This document shows, piece by piece, positions 20,245 to 29,014 of a stretch of 64,000 bases of DNA. The stretch is from CAVRUD01 sp963849635. Its GTDB lineage: Bacteria > Chloroflexota > Chloroflexia > Thermomicrobiales > UBA6265. The stretch's first letter is position 1; each line of letters starts with the position of its first letter. The notes below the pieces were generated by a model. The model was not told the DNA's origin. It ran no database searches and saw only the letters and a list, made by a program, of their open reading frames with translations. The stretch is from positions 46,709 through 110,708 of the forward strand of contig CAWKIA010000005.1 of NCBI GenBank assembly GCA_963849635.1, written 5' to 3'. The position numbers and the translations under genes are program-made.

Positions 20245-20462
20245 TGCAGGATCTCGCATATGGATCGGGTGAACGGGTGCTTAAATGATATCAGACCACT
20301 GGGCGACGGGACGGACATTGACGGGTGCCATGCACGAAAGCTGCTGCCATTGGCCAGCGTATCGGACAGGTCGTAAGTTTCCTGAAAGGTGGGGCTGCCA
20401 GGATCGCACCAGACCGGGGACGTGATCCGGTACACACGACGCGATCGCAGAAAGGGCACCCC

Positions 20463-20621
20463 ATGAACCGGCAGATGAATCTCGTTGGAGCCGTGACGGT
20501 CGTTCTCCTTGTCGTGGGTCTGATAGCGGCGAACGCCCTATTTGTCAGCGTCCATGGCGCGTTCTCGACCCTGGTCCCGCTCTACGAAGGCTGGCCGTGC
20601 AAATGGTACGGCTCGTTCTGA
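20463..20621 (+). CDS. Small single-pass membrane protein
   Basis: A 52-residue peptide, MNRQMNLVGAVTVVLLVVGL at its start, with one hydrophobic helix (about residues 6-28) and a short aromatic/Cys tail ending PCKWYGSF. ATG 20463 has an AGAAAGGG ribosome site. It ends 28 bp before the Tat-exported cysteine-rich gene, suggesting co-transcription. Nothing similar is recognised; it could be a small membrane protein or the leader part of a degraded gene. Confidence 0.5.
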   Translation: MNRQMNLVGAVTVVLLVVGLIAANALFVSVHGAFSTLVPLYEGWPCKWYGSF

Positions 20622-20648
20622 GTCTCCAGGTCTCTTCGGGGGTCTTGG

Positions 20649-22382
20649 ATGTCTCGGGCGACTCAGCCCAACAAGAGAGGATCGGCCGTGGACGATTCCA
20701 GGTTTGATGCGTTGACACGGATGCTGGCGCGTCCGGGAACACGTCGCGGGTTCCTCGCCGGAGTGTCGGCTCTTGCCGCGAGCCTGCTCGTGAGGCGATC
20801 TGAGGGTGACGCGTCGCCCTCCTGCCGCTCGGACGGTCACCCGTGCGAGGGCAACCAGACGTGCTGCGACGGACTCGTATGTATAGCGAGCGGCCCCGGA
20901 GTGGCTGCGTAATGCACACCCTGTCCGGCAGGGCAGATCGCCTGCGGCGGGGTGTGCATCCCGGCGTGCGTGGCGATCGATGACTGCCACCTGGCTGGGG
21001 TCTGCGATTCGAATGCCCAGGCCTGCACCAACCCGGTGGCTCCCGCCGGCACCGGTTGCGACGATGGCAATGCCTGCACCCAGACCGACGTCTGCGATGG
21101 ACAGGGCGCCTGTGTCGGGCTTGATCCTGTCGTCTGTACCGTGATCGACCAGTGTCATCTCGCTGGCATCTGCGACCCAGGCACCGGCGCGTGTTCCAAC
21201 CCTAATGCGCCCGACGGCACGAGCTGCAACGATGACAACGCCTGTACCGTCGGGGATGTCTGCGTTGGCGGGACGTGCGTCGAAGGAACTCCTGTCGATT
21301 GCTCGACCGACAATCCGTGTCTCATCGGCGGGTGTAATCCGACCAGCGGTTGTTATACCGAGGCAAAGGCGGCCGGGGCGGCGTGCGACGCGGACGACAA
21401 CGCCTGTACGGTTGGCGATGCCTGCGACGGCGACGGCGTGTGCGTTCCGGGACAGGTCCGGACCTGCGGTCCCTGCCTGCGGTGCAACTCTGCCGATGGG
21501 ACCTGCGAGCCCAATCCCGACCAGGACGGAGCTGACTGCCTGGGTGATGGCAACCGCTGCTTTGGTGGGTTCCAATGCAACGCGGCGGGGGCGTGTGTCG
21601 GCGTGGAGCCGGTCATCTGCGCCGCGATCGATCAGTGTCATGTGGCCGGGGAGTGCGACCGGATGACCGGAGAGTGCTCCAATCCGGATGCGGCGGACGG
21701 GACGAGTTGCGACGACGAGAACGCCTGTACACGGGTCGATACGTGCCAGTCCGGCGTCTGCGTGGGGAGTGATGAGGTCGTCTGCGACGACCAGAACGCC
21801 TGCACGGACGACTCATGCAATCCCGCAGATGGCTCGTGCGTCTACGAGCCGCAGACCGGGGGAGCATGCCAGACGGCAAGTGACGCCGCCGGGATCTGCG
21901 CGGCAGGCGACTGCTGCGTGGCGGTTCAGGGCGAGTGCAACGTCACGGCCGATTGCTGCGATCCGTCCAATGTTTGCGCGTCATTGGCGACCGGTCAACC
22001 GCGCCGATGCGTTCTGCCGCCAGCGTGCAACCGACCGCTCCAGCGGGAGCGGGCGACAGGTGGATCGGGAACAGCCGGCACAACCCAGTGCCAGCGGACC
22101 TCGACCTCCTGCGAGCAGACGGTGACGGTGAACCTGATGGGCGCGTTCCGCAATCGTGCCTACGACGTCTATATCGACCAGGACAGCCGGGGTGATGAGT
22201 TCCACCGATACGCGGGAACGTTCACCACCGACGCGAGCGGTAATGGCTCGTTCACCGGCACGATCATTGTGGCAGGCGTTTGCCCCTCGGTGGTGGACAA
22301 CGAGCTGGTGCTGGCCGGTGAAAGCTTCGGCAATCACCAGTTCATCCAGAACAGTTTCACGCCGTGCCGTTTTTGCTCCTGA
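20649..22382 (+). pseudogene. Tat-exported cysteine-rich repeat protein with in-frame TAA
   Basis: A secreted protein of about 577 codons. Residues 1-60 hold a Thermomicrobiales-style Tat leader: DDSRFDALTRMLARPGT followed by RRGFLAGVSALAASLLV. Then come CCDGLVC and at least six cysteine-rich units of the form IDQCHLAGICDPGTGACSN, PDGTSCNDDNACT and C..G.CVG. The C-terminal 110 residues (VTVNLMGAFRNRAYDVYIDQ, FTTDASGNGSFTGTIIVAG) look like a compact beta domain. A TAA at 20910-20912 interrupts the gene in the same reading frame, with the Cys pattern continuing on both sides, so this is a substitution or paired indel rather than a simple frameshift. The start may be ATG 20649 or GTG 20688. The role is probably cell-surface or extracellular binding; unknown. 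Confidence 0.65.
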
Positions 22383-22402
22383 TCGCCCTAACGATGGAAT
22401 AA

Positions 22403-22447
22403 GCGCGGGCCGGGATGAGCGCATACCGTGCTCATCCCGGCCCGCGC
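22403..22447. terminator. Perfect 18-bp hairpin between convergent genes
   Basis: GCGCGGGCCGGGATGAGC and GCTCATCCCGGCCCGCGC pair without mismatch around a 9-base loop. It lies just after the cysteine-rich gene and overlaps the last codons and stop of the LuxR-type gene on the other strand, so it can end transcription from both sides. No flanking U-tract is present. Confidence 0.7.
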
Positions 22448-24885
22448 TGCGTTTGCGTGTCCGACGGCGTAACCAGCCCCGTCGCAAGGGCGGTTGAGAC
22501 GGCGGCGGCGCGGGAGTGGACGCCGAGCTTGGTAAAGAGCCGGGCGACGTGGGAATTGACGGTGCGTTCGCCGATGGACAAGGCGTCGGCGATCGCCTTG
22601 TCGGTCAGGCCGGCGACCAGGAGGTCGAGCACCTCGCGTTCGCGGCGGCTCAAGGAGATGCCGGAGGCTGAGCTTTGTCCGGGGGGAGCACCTCCGGGGT
22701 GCTGGAGGGCAAGGGCGATGGCCTCATCGAGCGGCAGGGACTGGCCGGCGGCGAAGTGCTTGTCCCAGGCGGGATCGCCAAGCTGGGCACGGACGGCGGC
22801 TTCGGTTTTGGCGGCGTGGAGGGCGTGGGCGATGCGGCCGATGCCGAGCGCCGAGTGGGCTGCGGAGACGGCGCCGAGGATACGGGCCGAGCGGTCTAGA
22901 TCGCCGCTGGCCAGGGCGACGCCGGCGAGTCCGGCGAGGGCGCCGAGGACGGTGCGCTCCGCCCCGATCTCCCTGGCCACGCGCATGCTCTCCTCGAAGA
23001 GCTGGATGGCGGCCGGGAGGTCTCCGAGGGCGGTGGCGGCGTAGGCACGCTGCCCGAGTGCCATGCCCAGACCGAAGGCGTAGTTCGCGGATCTGTTTCG
23101 GGTGATCGCCTCGTCGAGGAGGCGGGCCGCGTCGACGGCATCGCCGACCCAGAGCCGTTTGTCGCCGTACTCGCCGATTCCGAGGGCGGCCCAGTGCGTG
23201 ATTCCGGCTTCTTCCAGCAGGGGAGCCGCCTGCGCGTGAAAGTGCTCGGAGCGGACGCCATCGCCGCGCTGCTCCCAGGCGAAGCCGAGATAGAAGTAGG
23301 CGCGGCCCCGAGCAAAGGGGCCACCGATGGATTCGGCGACCTGGAGCGCCTCGGCGGCCCGGGCGACTGCCGAGTCGTGATCGCCGAGCATGGAGGCGAC
23401 GACGACCAGGAGGTGGAGGGTGGCGAGGTGCATCTCTGGCGGGATCGCGGCCGGATCGCCCAGGGTGAGGCCAGTTTCCAGCCAGCGCCGGACTTCGGCG
23501 TGGTATGGGCGGGAGATCCAGTAGTCGTCGAGGGGAGCCACGAGGCAGAGGACAGTTTCGGGGTTCCCCTGAGCGGCCATCCAGGCGAACGCGGCCCGCA
23601 GATTGCCCAGCTCGATATCCAGGCGGGCCATCCACTGCTCTTCGTTCTGACCGGCGGCGAAGTCCGGGGCGGCGGCCGCGAGCAGATCGGCGCACCAGGA
23701 GGCGTGGCGGGACTGGATCTCATGGGCTTCGCCCGCGGCGACGAGGCATTCCTGGCCAAAGGTGCGGATAGTTTCCAGGATGCGGTAGCGCTGCTCGAGT
23801 TTGATGTCGAGGTTGCGCTGGACCAGATTTGCATCGATCAGACCGCTAAGGACATCGAGCACTGGGGAGAGGGCGATGTTCTCGACATCTCCGCCCGTTC
23901 CGGCCACGGCCACGGCGGCATTGAGAGAGAAGCCGTCGACGAAGACCGAGAGGGTGCGGAAGAGTCGCTGCTCATCCGGGCTGAGGAGGTCGTAGGACCA
24001 GGCGATGGCGTCGCGCATGGTCCGATGGCGAGCCGGGGCGTCGCGCGGGCTTCTACCGGGCAACGGTAGATCGTGGGAGAGCCGGTCAGCGATGGCGGAG
24101 ACCGAGAGCAGATTCACTTTGGCGGCGACGAGTTCGATCGCGAGGGGGAGACCGTCCAGACGGCGGCAGATGGTGGCGGCAGCCCAGGCGTCGCCCTCCC
24201 TGAGGGCAAAGGTCGAGTCGATGGCGCGGGCGCGTTCGACGAAGAGCTGCACGGCGTCCGAGTCGTGAGTGGAGTCTTCTTGCTCACGTCTCACGTCTCG
24301 CGACTCGCGACTCAGAGAGAGTGGCGGTACGGGCAGGAGGTTTTCGCCGGAGACTCGTAGCCGGGTGCGGCTGGTGGCCAGGACTTTGACGTCGCGGCAG
24401 GAGGTGAGGATGTCAACGACTGAAGGGGCGATGTCGAGCACCTGCTCCAGATTGTCGAGGACCAGCAACACGCGGGCTTCGCGCAGGGCACCCTTGAGCC
24501 AGTGGAGCGCGTCGGTTTCGCCGGACTCGCTCATGCCGAGTGCCACGGTGATGGCCAGCAATGCGGATTCGACATCGCGGGCCGCGGCCAGTGGGACCCA
24601 GGCGACGCCATCCGGGAAGGATGGCCGGTGGGCGGCGGCGATGTCGGTTGCGAGGCGGGTCTTGCCGACGCCGCCGGGACCGGTGAGGGTTACCAGGCGG
24701 ACATCGGGCCGCGACAATAGCGTCGCGGCGACCGCGAGCTCGCGGTCGCGGCCGATCAGGCCGGTAAGCGGAGTTGGAGGGGCCGCGAGTGAGCGGCGTG
24801 GAGGGAGCGAAACGATTGACGCATGACCGGCTCGAACCTGCTCTGAGCCGATGGGATCCGCCAATCCGCAGTTCTCCCTGTACAT
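22432..24885 (-). CDS. LuxR-family regulator with AAA/NB-ARC ATPase and TPR domains
   Basis: An intact 817-residue large ATP-binding LuxR-type regulator. The N-terminus LTGLIGRDRELAVAATLL leads into a P-loop LTLTGPGGVGKTRLA (about residues 64-78), Walker B VLLVLDNLEQVLD, sensor LATSRTRLRVSGE and RRLDGLPLAIELVAAK. A helical TPR region follows from about 400 to 720 (RGRAYFYLGFAWEQRGDG), then a C-terminal LuxR helix-turn-helix LSRREREVLDLLVAGLTDKA with NSHVARLFTKLGVHSRAA. Residues about 191-210 (SRESRDVRREQEDSTHDSD) are encoded by a dispersed microrepeat and look like an in-frame insertion. The stop lies inside the terminator hairpin. The ligand is unknown. Confidence 0.9.
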   Translation of the reverse strand: MYRENCGLADPIGSEQVRAGHASIVSLPPRRSLAAPPTPLTGLIGRDRELAVAATLLSRPDVRLVTLTGPGGVGKTRLATDIAAAHRPSFPDGVAWVPLAAARDVESALLAITVALGMSESGETDALHWLKGALREARVLLVLDNLEQVLDIAPSVVDILTSCRDVKVLATSRTRLRVSGENLLPVPPLSLSRESRDVRREQEDSTHDSDAVQLFVERARAIDSTFALREGDAWAAATICRRLDGLPLAIELVAAKVNLLSVSAIADRLSHDLPLPGRSPRDAPARHRTMRDAIAWSYDLLSPDEQRLFRTLSVFVDGFSLNAAVAVAGTGGDVENIALSPVLDVLSGLIDANLVQRNLDIKLEQRYRILETIRTFGQECLVAAGEAHEIQSRHASWCADLLAAAAPDFAAGQNEEQWMARLDIELGNLRAAFAWMAAQGNPETVLCLVAPLDDYWISRPYHAEVRRWLETGLTLGDPAAIPPEMHLATLHLLVVVASMLGDHDSAVARAAEALQVAESIGGPFARGRAYFYLGFAWEQRGDGVRSEHFHAQAAPLLEEAGITHWAALGIGEYGDKRLWVGDAVDAARLLDEAITRNRSANYAFGLGMALGQRAYAATALGDLPAAIQLFEESMRVAREIGAERTVLGALAGLAGVALASGDLDRSARILGAVSAAHSALGIGRIAHALHAAKTEAAVRAQLGDPAWDKHFAAGQSLPLDEAIALALQHPGGAPPGQSSASGISLSRREREVLDLLVAGLTDKAIADALSIGERTVNSHVARLFTKLGVHSRAAAVSTALATGLVTPSDTQTQRGPG
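24256..24316. repeat. Intragenic microrepeat inserted in a LuxR-type gene
   Basis: GAGTCGTGAGTGGAGTC and GCTCACGTCTCACGTCTC with CGCGACTCGCGACTC form the same text as the intergenic tracts at 16693 and 45874. It is read in frame on the minus strand between PVPPLSLS and AVQLFVERARA, a variable junction in this ATPase family. Confidence 0.65.
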
Positions 24886-25055
24886 CGGAAAACGGGCGTC
24901 AGGTCCGACAACGGATAGTGTAGTCCAGCCTGGCGGGCCGAATTGTTAACCAGGGTAGTACTCTCTACACTCGGGATCTGACGAGCATGGATGGGGTGCG
25001 TCTCCTTTGGACAAGCTCCTTAATTGGAAGCCCTGCCGCGAAATCGGAGGTGCAT

Positions 25056-25529
25056 GTGATTGACCGCCCGACTGCCCGAATCATCCTGTTTGATCCCGAG
25101 GGAAGGGTGCTGCTCTTCAAGTATCAATCCGACCGGATCATTGATCCGGCGCTGCCTGCCGATGTCATCCAGCCCGAGATCTTCTGGTCGACACCGGGTG
25201 GGGGGTTGATGCCGGGAGAGACCTTCGCCGAGGCGGCGAAGCGCGAGCTCTGGGAGGAGACGGGGATCACCGACGCGGTATTCGGGCCGGTTGTGATCGA
25301 GCGCGAGAAGTTGATTCACTTTGACGGCCAGCCCATCAACCTCCGAGAGCAGTATTTTGTCGCCCATGCTCAGGTGACCGAGATCTCCCTCGACTACCAG
25401 GAGGAGATGGAGCGCGCCGACTATCGCGAGCACCGGTGGTGGTCAGTTGCTGACCTACAGTCGACGGACGAGGTGATCTTCCCGCTGGAGCTTTGCGATC
25501 ACGTCAGAGCCATCCTGGACGGTTCATGA
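25056..25529 (+). CDS. Nudix hydrolase
   Basis: A 157-residue Nudix protein hydrolysing a nucleoside diphosphate-linked substrate. The Nudix box is complete: GGLMPGETFAEAAK followed by RELWEETGI, the Glu residues of REx2EE being the metal ligands. I chose GTG 25056 because GGAGG stands five bases upstream and homologues begin near VIDRPTARIILFD; an ATG at 24987 would add 23 residues without a ribosome site. The C-terminal REHRWWSVADL is typical of ADP-ribose or NDP-sugar type Nudix enzymes, but the substrate cannot be told. A methyltransferase gene follows at once. Confidence 0.85.
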   Translation: MIDRPTARIILFDPEGRVLLFKYQSDRIIDPALPADVIQPEIFWSTPGGGLMPGETFAEAAKRELWEETGITDAVFGPVVIEREKLIHFDGQPINLREQYFVAHAQVTEISLDYQEEMERADYREHRWWSVADLQSTDEVIFPLELCDHVRAILDGS

Positions 25530-25538
25530 TGGCGGAAG

Positions 25539-26390
25539 GTGAGCAGGTTGGAGCCATCTGCTGAGACCCCGAGTGCCGAGTCTGTCCAGGCGTTCTACGA
25601 CGATCTGGCGGGCGCGTATCACCTGATCTACACCGACTGGGACGCATCGGTCCGGCGGCAGGGCGCTGTTTTGAGCGATCTGATTGCCCGTGAGCTAGGT
25701 CCGGGACAACGGACGGTGCTTGATGCGGCCTGCGGGATCGGCACCCAGGCGATCGGCCTGGCGCTGCATGGCCACCGCGTGACGGGGACGGATCTCAGCC
25801 CGGCGGCGGTCCGGAGGGCGGGAGCGGAGGCGGCTCGCTTCGGGGTGGAGCTGACCCTGGCGAGCGCGGATCTGCGCGAACTCGGGAAGACGGGGTTGAG
25901 TTCGTTCGATGTGGTGATGGCCTGCGACAACTCGTTGCCGCATCTGCTTACCGATGCAGATCTCAACGTAGCCGTTGCCGAGATGGTGGCGCGGCTGGTG
26001 ATGGGTGGGCTGTTCATCGCCAGCATCCGAGACTACGATGCCCTTTTGGAGTCGCGGCCTCGGACGGAGTTCCCGAGGGTAACCGACCGGGATGACGGGC
26101 GCTGGATTACCTTCCAGGTCTGGGACTGGTCGGCGGATGGACAGCGCTACGACGTGAACCAGTTCATTCTTCATCAGCACGACCGTGGTTGGGTGACGAG
26201 GCAGTTCGTCACGACGTACTGGGCGCTGAGACGAGCCGACCTCACCGCCGCGTTGGAGGCGGCCGGTCTGGCGGACATCGGTTGGCACGAGCCAGGAGAG
26301 ACGGGGTTTCACCAGCCGATTGTGACTGGCAGGCGTCCGGCCGAATTCCTGATCCTTTGTGCAATCGCGTGGAATCGTGAACTAGGATGA
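25539..26390 (+). CDS. Class I SAM-dependent methyltransferase
   Basis: A 283-residue methyltransferase. Motif I is VLDAACGIGTQAIGLA (about residues 60-75), the acidic loop of motif II HRVTGTDLSPAAVRRA, motif III SADLRELG and motif IV FDVVMACDNSLPHL. The early FYDDLAGAYHLIYTDWD is common in small-molecule methyltransferases of the glycine/sarcosine N-methyltransferase-like group. GTG 25539 has GGCGGAAG upstream; TTG 25548 is an alternative. It follows the Nudix gene by 9 bp and is probably co-transcribed. The substrate is unknown. Confidence 0.82.
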   Translation: MSRLEPSAETPSAESVQAFYDDLAGAYHLIYTDWDASVRRQGAVLSDLIARELGPGQRTVLDAACGIGTQAIGLALHGHRVTGTDLSPAAVRRAGAEAARFGVELTLASADLRELGKTGLSSFDVVMACDNSLPHLLTDADLNVAVAEMVARLVMGGLFIASIRDYDALLESRPRTEFPRVTDRDDGRWITFQVWDWSADGQRYDVNQFILHQHDRGWVTRQFVTTYWALRRADLTAALEAAGLADIGWHEPGETGFHQPIVTGRRPAEFLILCAIAWNRELG

Positions 26391-26437
26391 GGGCAGGTCT
26401 GAGTTCGATTATATGGTCTGCGTCCGACGGCGAAAAC

Positions 26438-26491
26438 TTGGGGTTGAAACCCCGGGCTGAGCACGAGAAGCCCTCCAGGGCTGAGAACGGG
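26438..26491. repeat. GGGGTTGAAACCCC-family repeat
   Basis: GGGGTTGAAACCCCGGGCT then GCACGAGAAGCCCTCCAGGG and CTGAGAACG. It is nearly identical to the copy at 33586. It lies just upstream of the APH(6)-like gene and would be wrongly read as an N-terminal extension if the first in-frame start were used. Confidence 0.8.
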
Positions 26492-26551
26492 CCGGCCCGA
26501 CGGCGAACCGGCTCTTGCGAACATGATCCGATCACGGAAGAGGACAGACTG

Positions 26552-27379
26552 GTGATCTATGACGAATATCTTCAGCGGTGGCAGTTGAGGCCGGATGGCG
26601 ATCCGATTCAAACCCATTCAAGCCGGTTGTTGCCGGTCCGGCGGGGTGATGAGCCGGCGATGATCAAGATCTCGCATGTGGTCGAGGAGCGGCGTGGACC
26701 GCACATCATGCGGTGGTGGGACGGGGTGGGGGCGGCGCGGGTTCTGGAGTTCGACGGGGACGCGGTGCTGCTTGAGCGGGCGACGGGGACGCGCTCCCTG
26801 AACGCGATAGCGAAGGCGGGCGATGATGACGGGGCGACCAGGATTCTGTGCGATGCGGTGATGAAGCTGCACGAGCCCCGCGATGCGCCGCTGCCAGAGC
26901 AGTTGATTCCGCTCAATCTATGGTTCCAGGAACTTGCCCCAGCGGCGGAGCGATTTGGTGGCATCTTGCGGCTCTCCGACGTGATCGCCCGTGAGTTGCT
27001 GGCGGAGCCACGGGATCAGGTGCCGTTGCACGGCGACATCCACCACGACAACATCCTCGATTTTGGCGAGCGCGGCTGGCTGGCGATCGACCCCAAGGGG
27101 CTGTACGGCGAACGGGGCTTCGACTACGGCAATATCTTCACCAATCCGGTCGAGAGTGACCTGCCGACCGAACCCGGAATCCTCCAACGACGCCTGGAGA
27201 TCATCACCGAGATGACTGGGATGGAGCGGGAGCGGATGCTTCGGTGGATCGTCGCGTGGTGCGGGCTTTCCGCCGCGTGGATTCTGCTCGATGGTGCGGG
27301 AGTCGACGACGAGGCGGCCCAGACGTTGGAGACTGCCCGGATTGCGGCCCGCCAGTTAGAGGAACTCGACCTGGACTAG
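26552..27379 (+). CDS. APH(6)-like aminoglycoside/hydroxyurea phosphotransferase
   Basis: A 275-residue kinase of the streptomycin 6-phosphotransferase (StrB/APH(6)) family, which transfers phosphate from ATP to streptomycin-like or hydroxyurea substrates. Catalytic loop VPLHGDIHHDNILDFGERG has the HGDxHxxN motif, and the metal-binding part is LAIDPKGLYGERGFDYGNIF, a signature of this family. The N-lobe has AMIKISHVVEE and a ligand loop RWWDGVGAARVLEFDGD. Start GTG 26552 (GAAGAGGA upstream) excludes the repeat. Whether it gives resistance is untested; chromosomal relatives in soil and thermal bacteria often act on unknown metabolites. Confidence 0.88.
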   Translation: MIYDEYLQRWQLRPDGDPIQTHSSRLLPVRRGDEPAMIKISHVVEERRGPHIMRWWDGVGAARVLEFDGDAVLLERATGTRSLNAIAKAGDDDGATRILCDAVMKLHEPRDAPLPEQLIPLNLWFQELAPAAERFGGILRLSDVIARELLAEPRDQVPLHGDIHHDNILDFGERGWLAIDPKGLYGERGFDYGNIFTNPVESDLPTEPGILQRRLEIITEMTGMERERMLRWIVAWCGLSAAWILLDGAGVDDEAAQTLETARIAARQLEELDLD

Positions 27380-27493
27380 AGGTCGATCCCTATCGAGCGA
27401 CTCCGGATAGCCCGTCTGGGGGATGACACCGCCTGGTCTGGGCCGCTTTACTCCGTACGGCTGAGTCCATTTGTGCGGCAGAAGGGGCAGGGT

Positions 27494-27958
27494 GTGATCG
27501 ACGTTGAGCGGGTGACGGCGGTCGATGCCGAGCTTGCCCAGGCGCTGAATGGGTTGTTCGACGAAGGGATGACCTGGCACGAGGAGCACGGCCGGGCCTT
27601 CCTGGCCAACTCGGATGCGCTCCTGATCGTGGCTCGGTGGGAGGGGGTGCCTTGCGGCTTCCTGACCGCATACCGGTTGCCCCGGTTCGACAACCAAAAG
27701 TCGGAAGTGAACCTCTACGAGATCGGCACCCATGAGGACTACCGCCAGCGTGGGGTCGCGACCGCCATGATCGCCGAGCTGAAGCGCTGGGCGGAGGAAG
27801 TCGGTGCTATCAACATCTGGGTGCTGACCGAGATCGACAACGCGCCGGCGCAAGGGCTGTATGCATCCACCGGCGGCGTGCGCGAGGAGCCACCGGCGGT
27901 GATGTTCGAGTACCCGGTTCCTCAGGTCGCCGTTCGTACAGGAGATTGGGAGCGTTGA
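27494..27958 (+). CDS. GNAT-family N-acetyltransferase, AAC(3)-I-like
   Basis: A 154-residue GCN5-type acetyltransferase. Core strands read ALLIVARWEGVPCGFLTAYR and VNLYEIGTHEDYRQRGVATA; the second contains the acetyl-CoA pyrophosphate loop QRGVAT. The downstream INIWVLTEIDNAPAQGLYAS holds the conserved Asn and Tyr. The pattern resembles AAC(3)-I and its relatives, but the substrate is not provable. GTG 27494 (AAGGGG upstream) is preferred over GTG 27473, which lacks a ribosome site. Its TGA overlaps the ATG of the next gene (TGATG), so the two are coupled; the upstream APH(6)-like gene is 114 bp away. Confidence 0.85.
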   Translation: MIDVERVTAVDAELAQALNGLFDEGMTWHEEHGRAFLANSDALLIVARWEGVPCGFLTAYRLPRFDNQKSEVNLYEIGTHEDYRQRGVATAMIAELKRWAEEVGAINIWVLTEIDNAPAQGLYASTGGVREEPPAVMFEYPVPQVAVRTGDWER

Positions 27959-29014
27959 TGTTTGCCGGAGCGGCGAAGGCGGCGGCTACACGCTGGGTCG
28001 TGGACGAAGCCGCGATGACCCCAGGATTTGCCGGGGCATTTTTGCACGGTTCGATCGTGGGTATGGCGGACGATACGGCGCTGTCGCCGTCCTCGGACGT
28101 CGATGTCATGGTCGTGCGTGACGGGCCGTTGCCAGATGTCAAGCTGGGGAAGTTCGTCTTCTCCGGGGTCGTCCTGGATGTTACCGATCTGTCCTGGGAT
28201 GAGCTGGGATCGGCGGAGGATGTTCTCGGTCGATATCACCTGGCGGGTAGCTTTCGGTATCCAAGCGTGCTCGCCGATCCGGCGGGCCGGCTGCGGCCGC
28301 TCAACCTCGCGGTGGCACGGGAGTTTGCCCGGCGGGATTGGGTGCGGCGGCGGTGCGCCGACGCGATGTCCAGGATCGAGCGCAACCTGGTCTCGTCGGC
28401 GACCGCGGATGAATGGCATGACCGGGTGACCGCGTGGCTGTTTGGGACAGGGGTGATGACCCACGTGCTCCTGGTGGCCGGCCTGCGCAACCCGACGGTG
28501 CGCACCCGCTACGCGGCCGCCAGAGACCTGATGCGCAGGTACGACCGGCCGGGCGACTACGAGACGTTGCTGGTGCTGCAAGGGAGCATCGGATTGACCC
28601 GAGCCCAGGTGGAGCGTCATCTGACGGCGCTGGCCGAGGTGTTCGATGTCGCGGCGACGCGCGATCCGGACGCCGGTCTTCTTCGCGACGGACATCAGCC
28701 CAGATGCTCGGGTGATCGCGATCGATGGGAGCAGGGCGTTGATCGAGCGCGGCGAGCATCGTGAAGCGGTTTTCTGGATAGTGGCAACGTATGCCCGCTG
28801 CCTGTCGATTCTGAGACGGGATGCGGCGCCGGAGATCTACGAGCGGTTCCGACCGGGGTTTGATGCCCTGCTGGCCGATCTGGGGATCGAGGGGGACGCC
28901 GATCTGGCGATGCGGGCGGTCGAGGTCCGGGCGGCCTTGCCATGGCTGCTGGGCGTGGCGGAAGAGATCATGGATACGAATCCGGAGATTGTCGACGAGG
29001 GGGGACAAGCCTGA
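27958..29014 (+). pseudogene. Nucleotidyltransferase-fold protein, frameshifted
   Basis: About 350 residues with an N-terminal nucleotidyltransferase domain: GAFLHGSIVGMADD then SPSSDVDVMVVRDG, the GS...DxD motif that binds metal and NTP. The rest is helical (WDELGSAEDVLGRYHLAGSF, NLAVAREFARRDWVRRRCAD), like aminoglycoside-adenylyltransferase-type or minimal nucleotidyltransferase proteins. One frameshift near 28660 separates the first 240 residues from the tail (ARVIAIDGSRALIERGEHRE). ATG 27958 overlaps the stop of the GNAT gene. The string of APH, GNAT and nucleotidyltransferase genes resembles a modifying-enzyme cluster, but the substrates are unknown. Confidence 0.72.

Noticed and set aside
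20910..20912. Recoded stop codon (selenocysteine or similar) in the Cys-rich gene
   Set aside because: The codon is TAA, not TGA or TAG, and no insertion hairpin follows. A nonsense change or sequence error is simpler.
26387..26551. N-terminal extension of the APH(6)-like protein
   Set aside because: The extra codons translate the dispersed GGGGTTGAAACCCC repeat; a start at 26552 has a ribosome site and matches family length.
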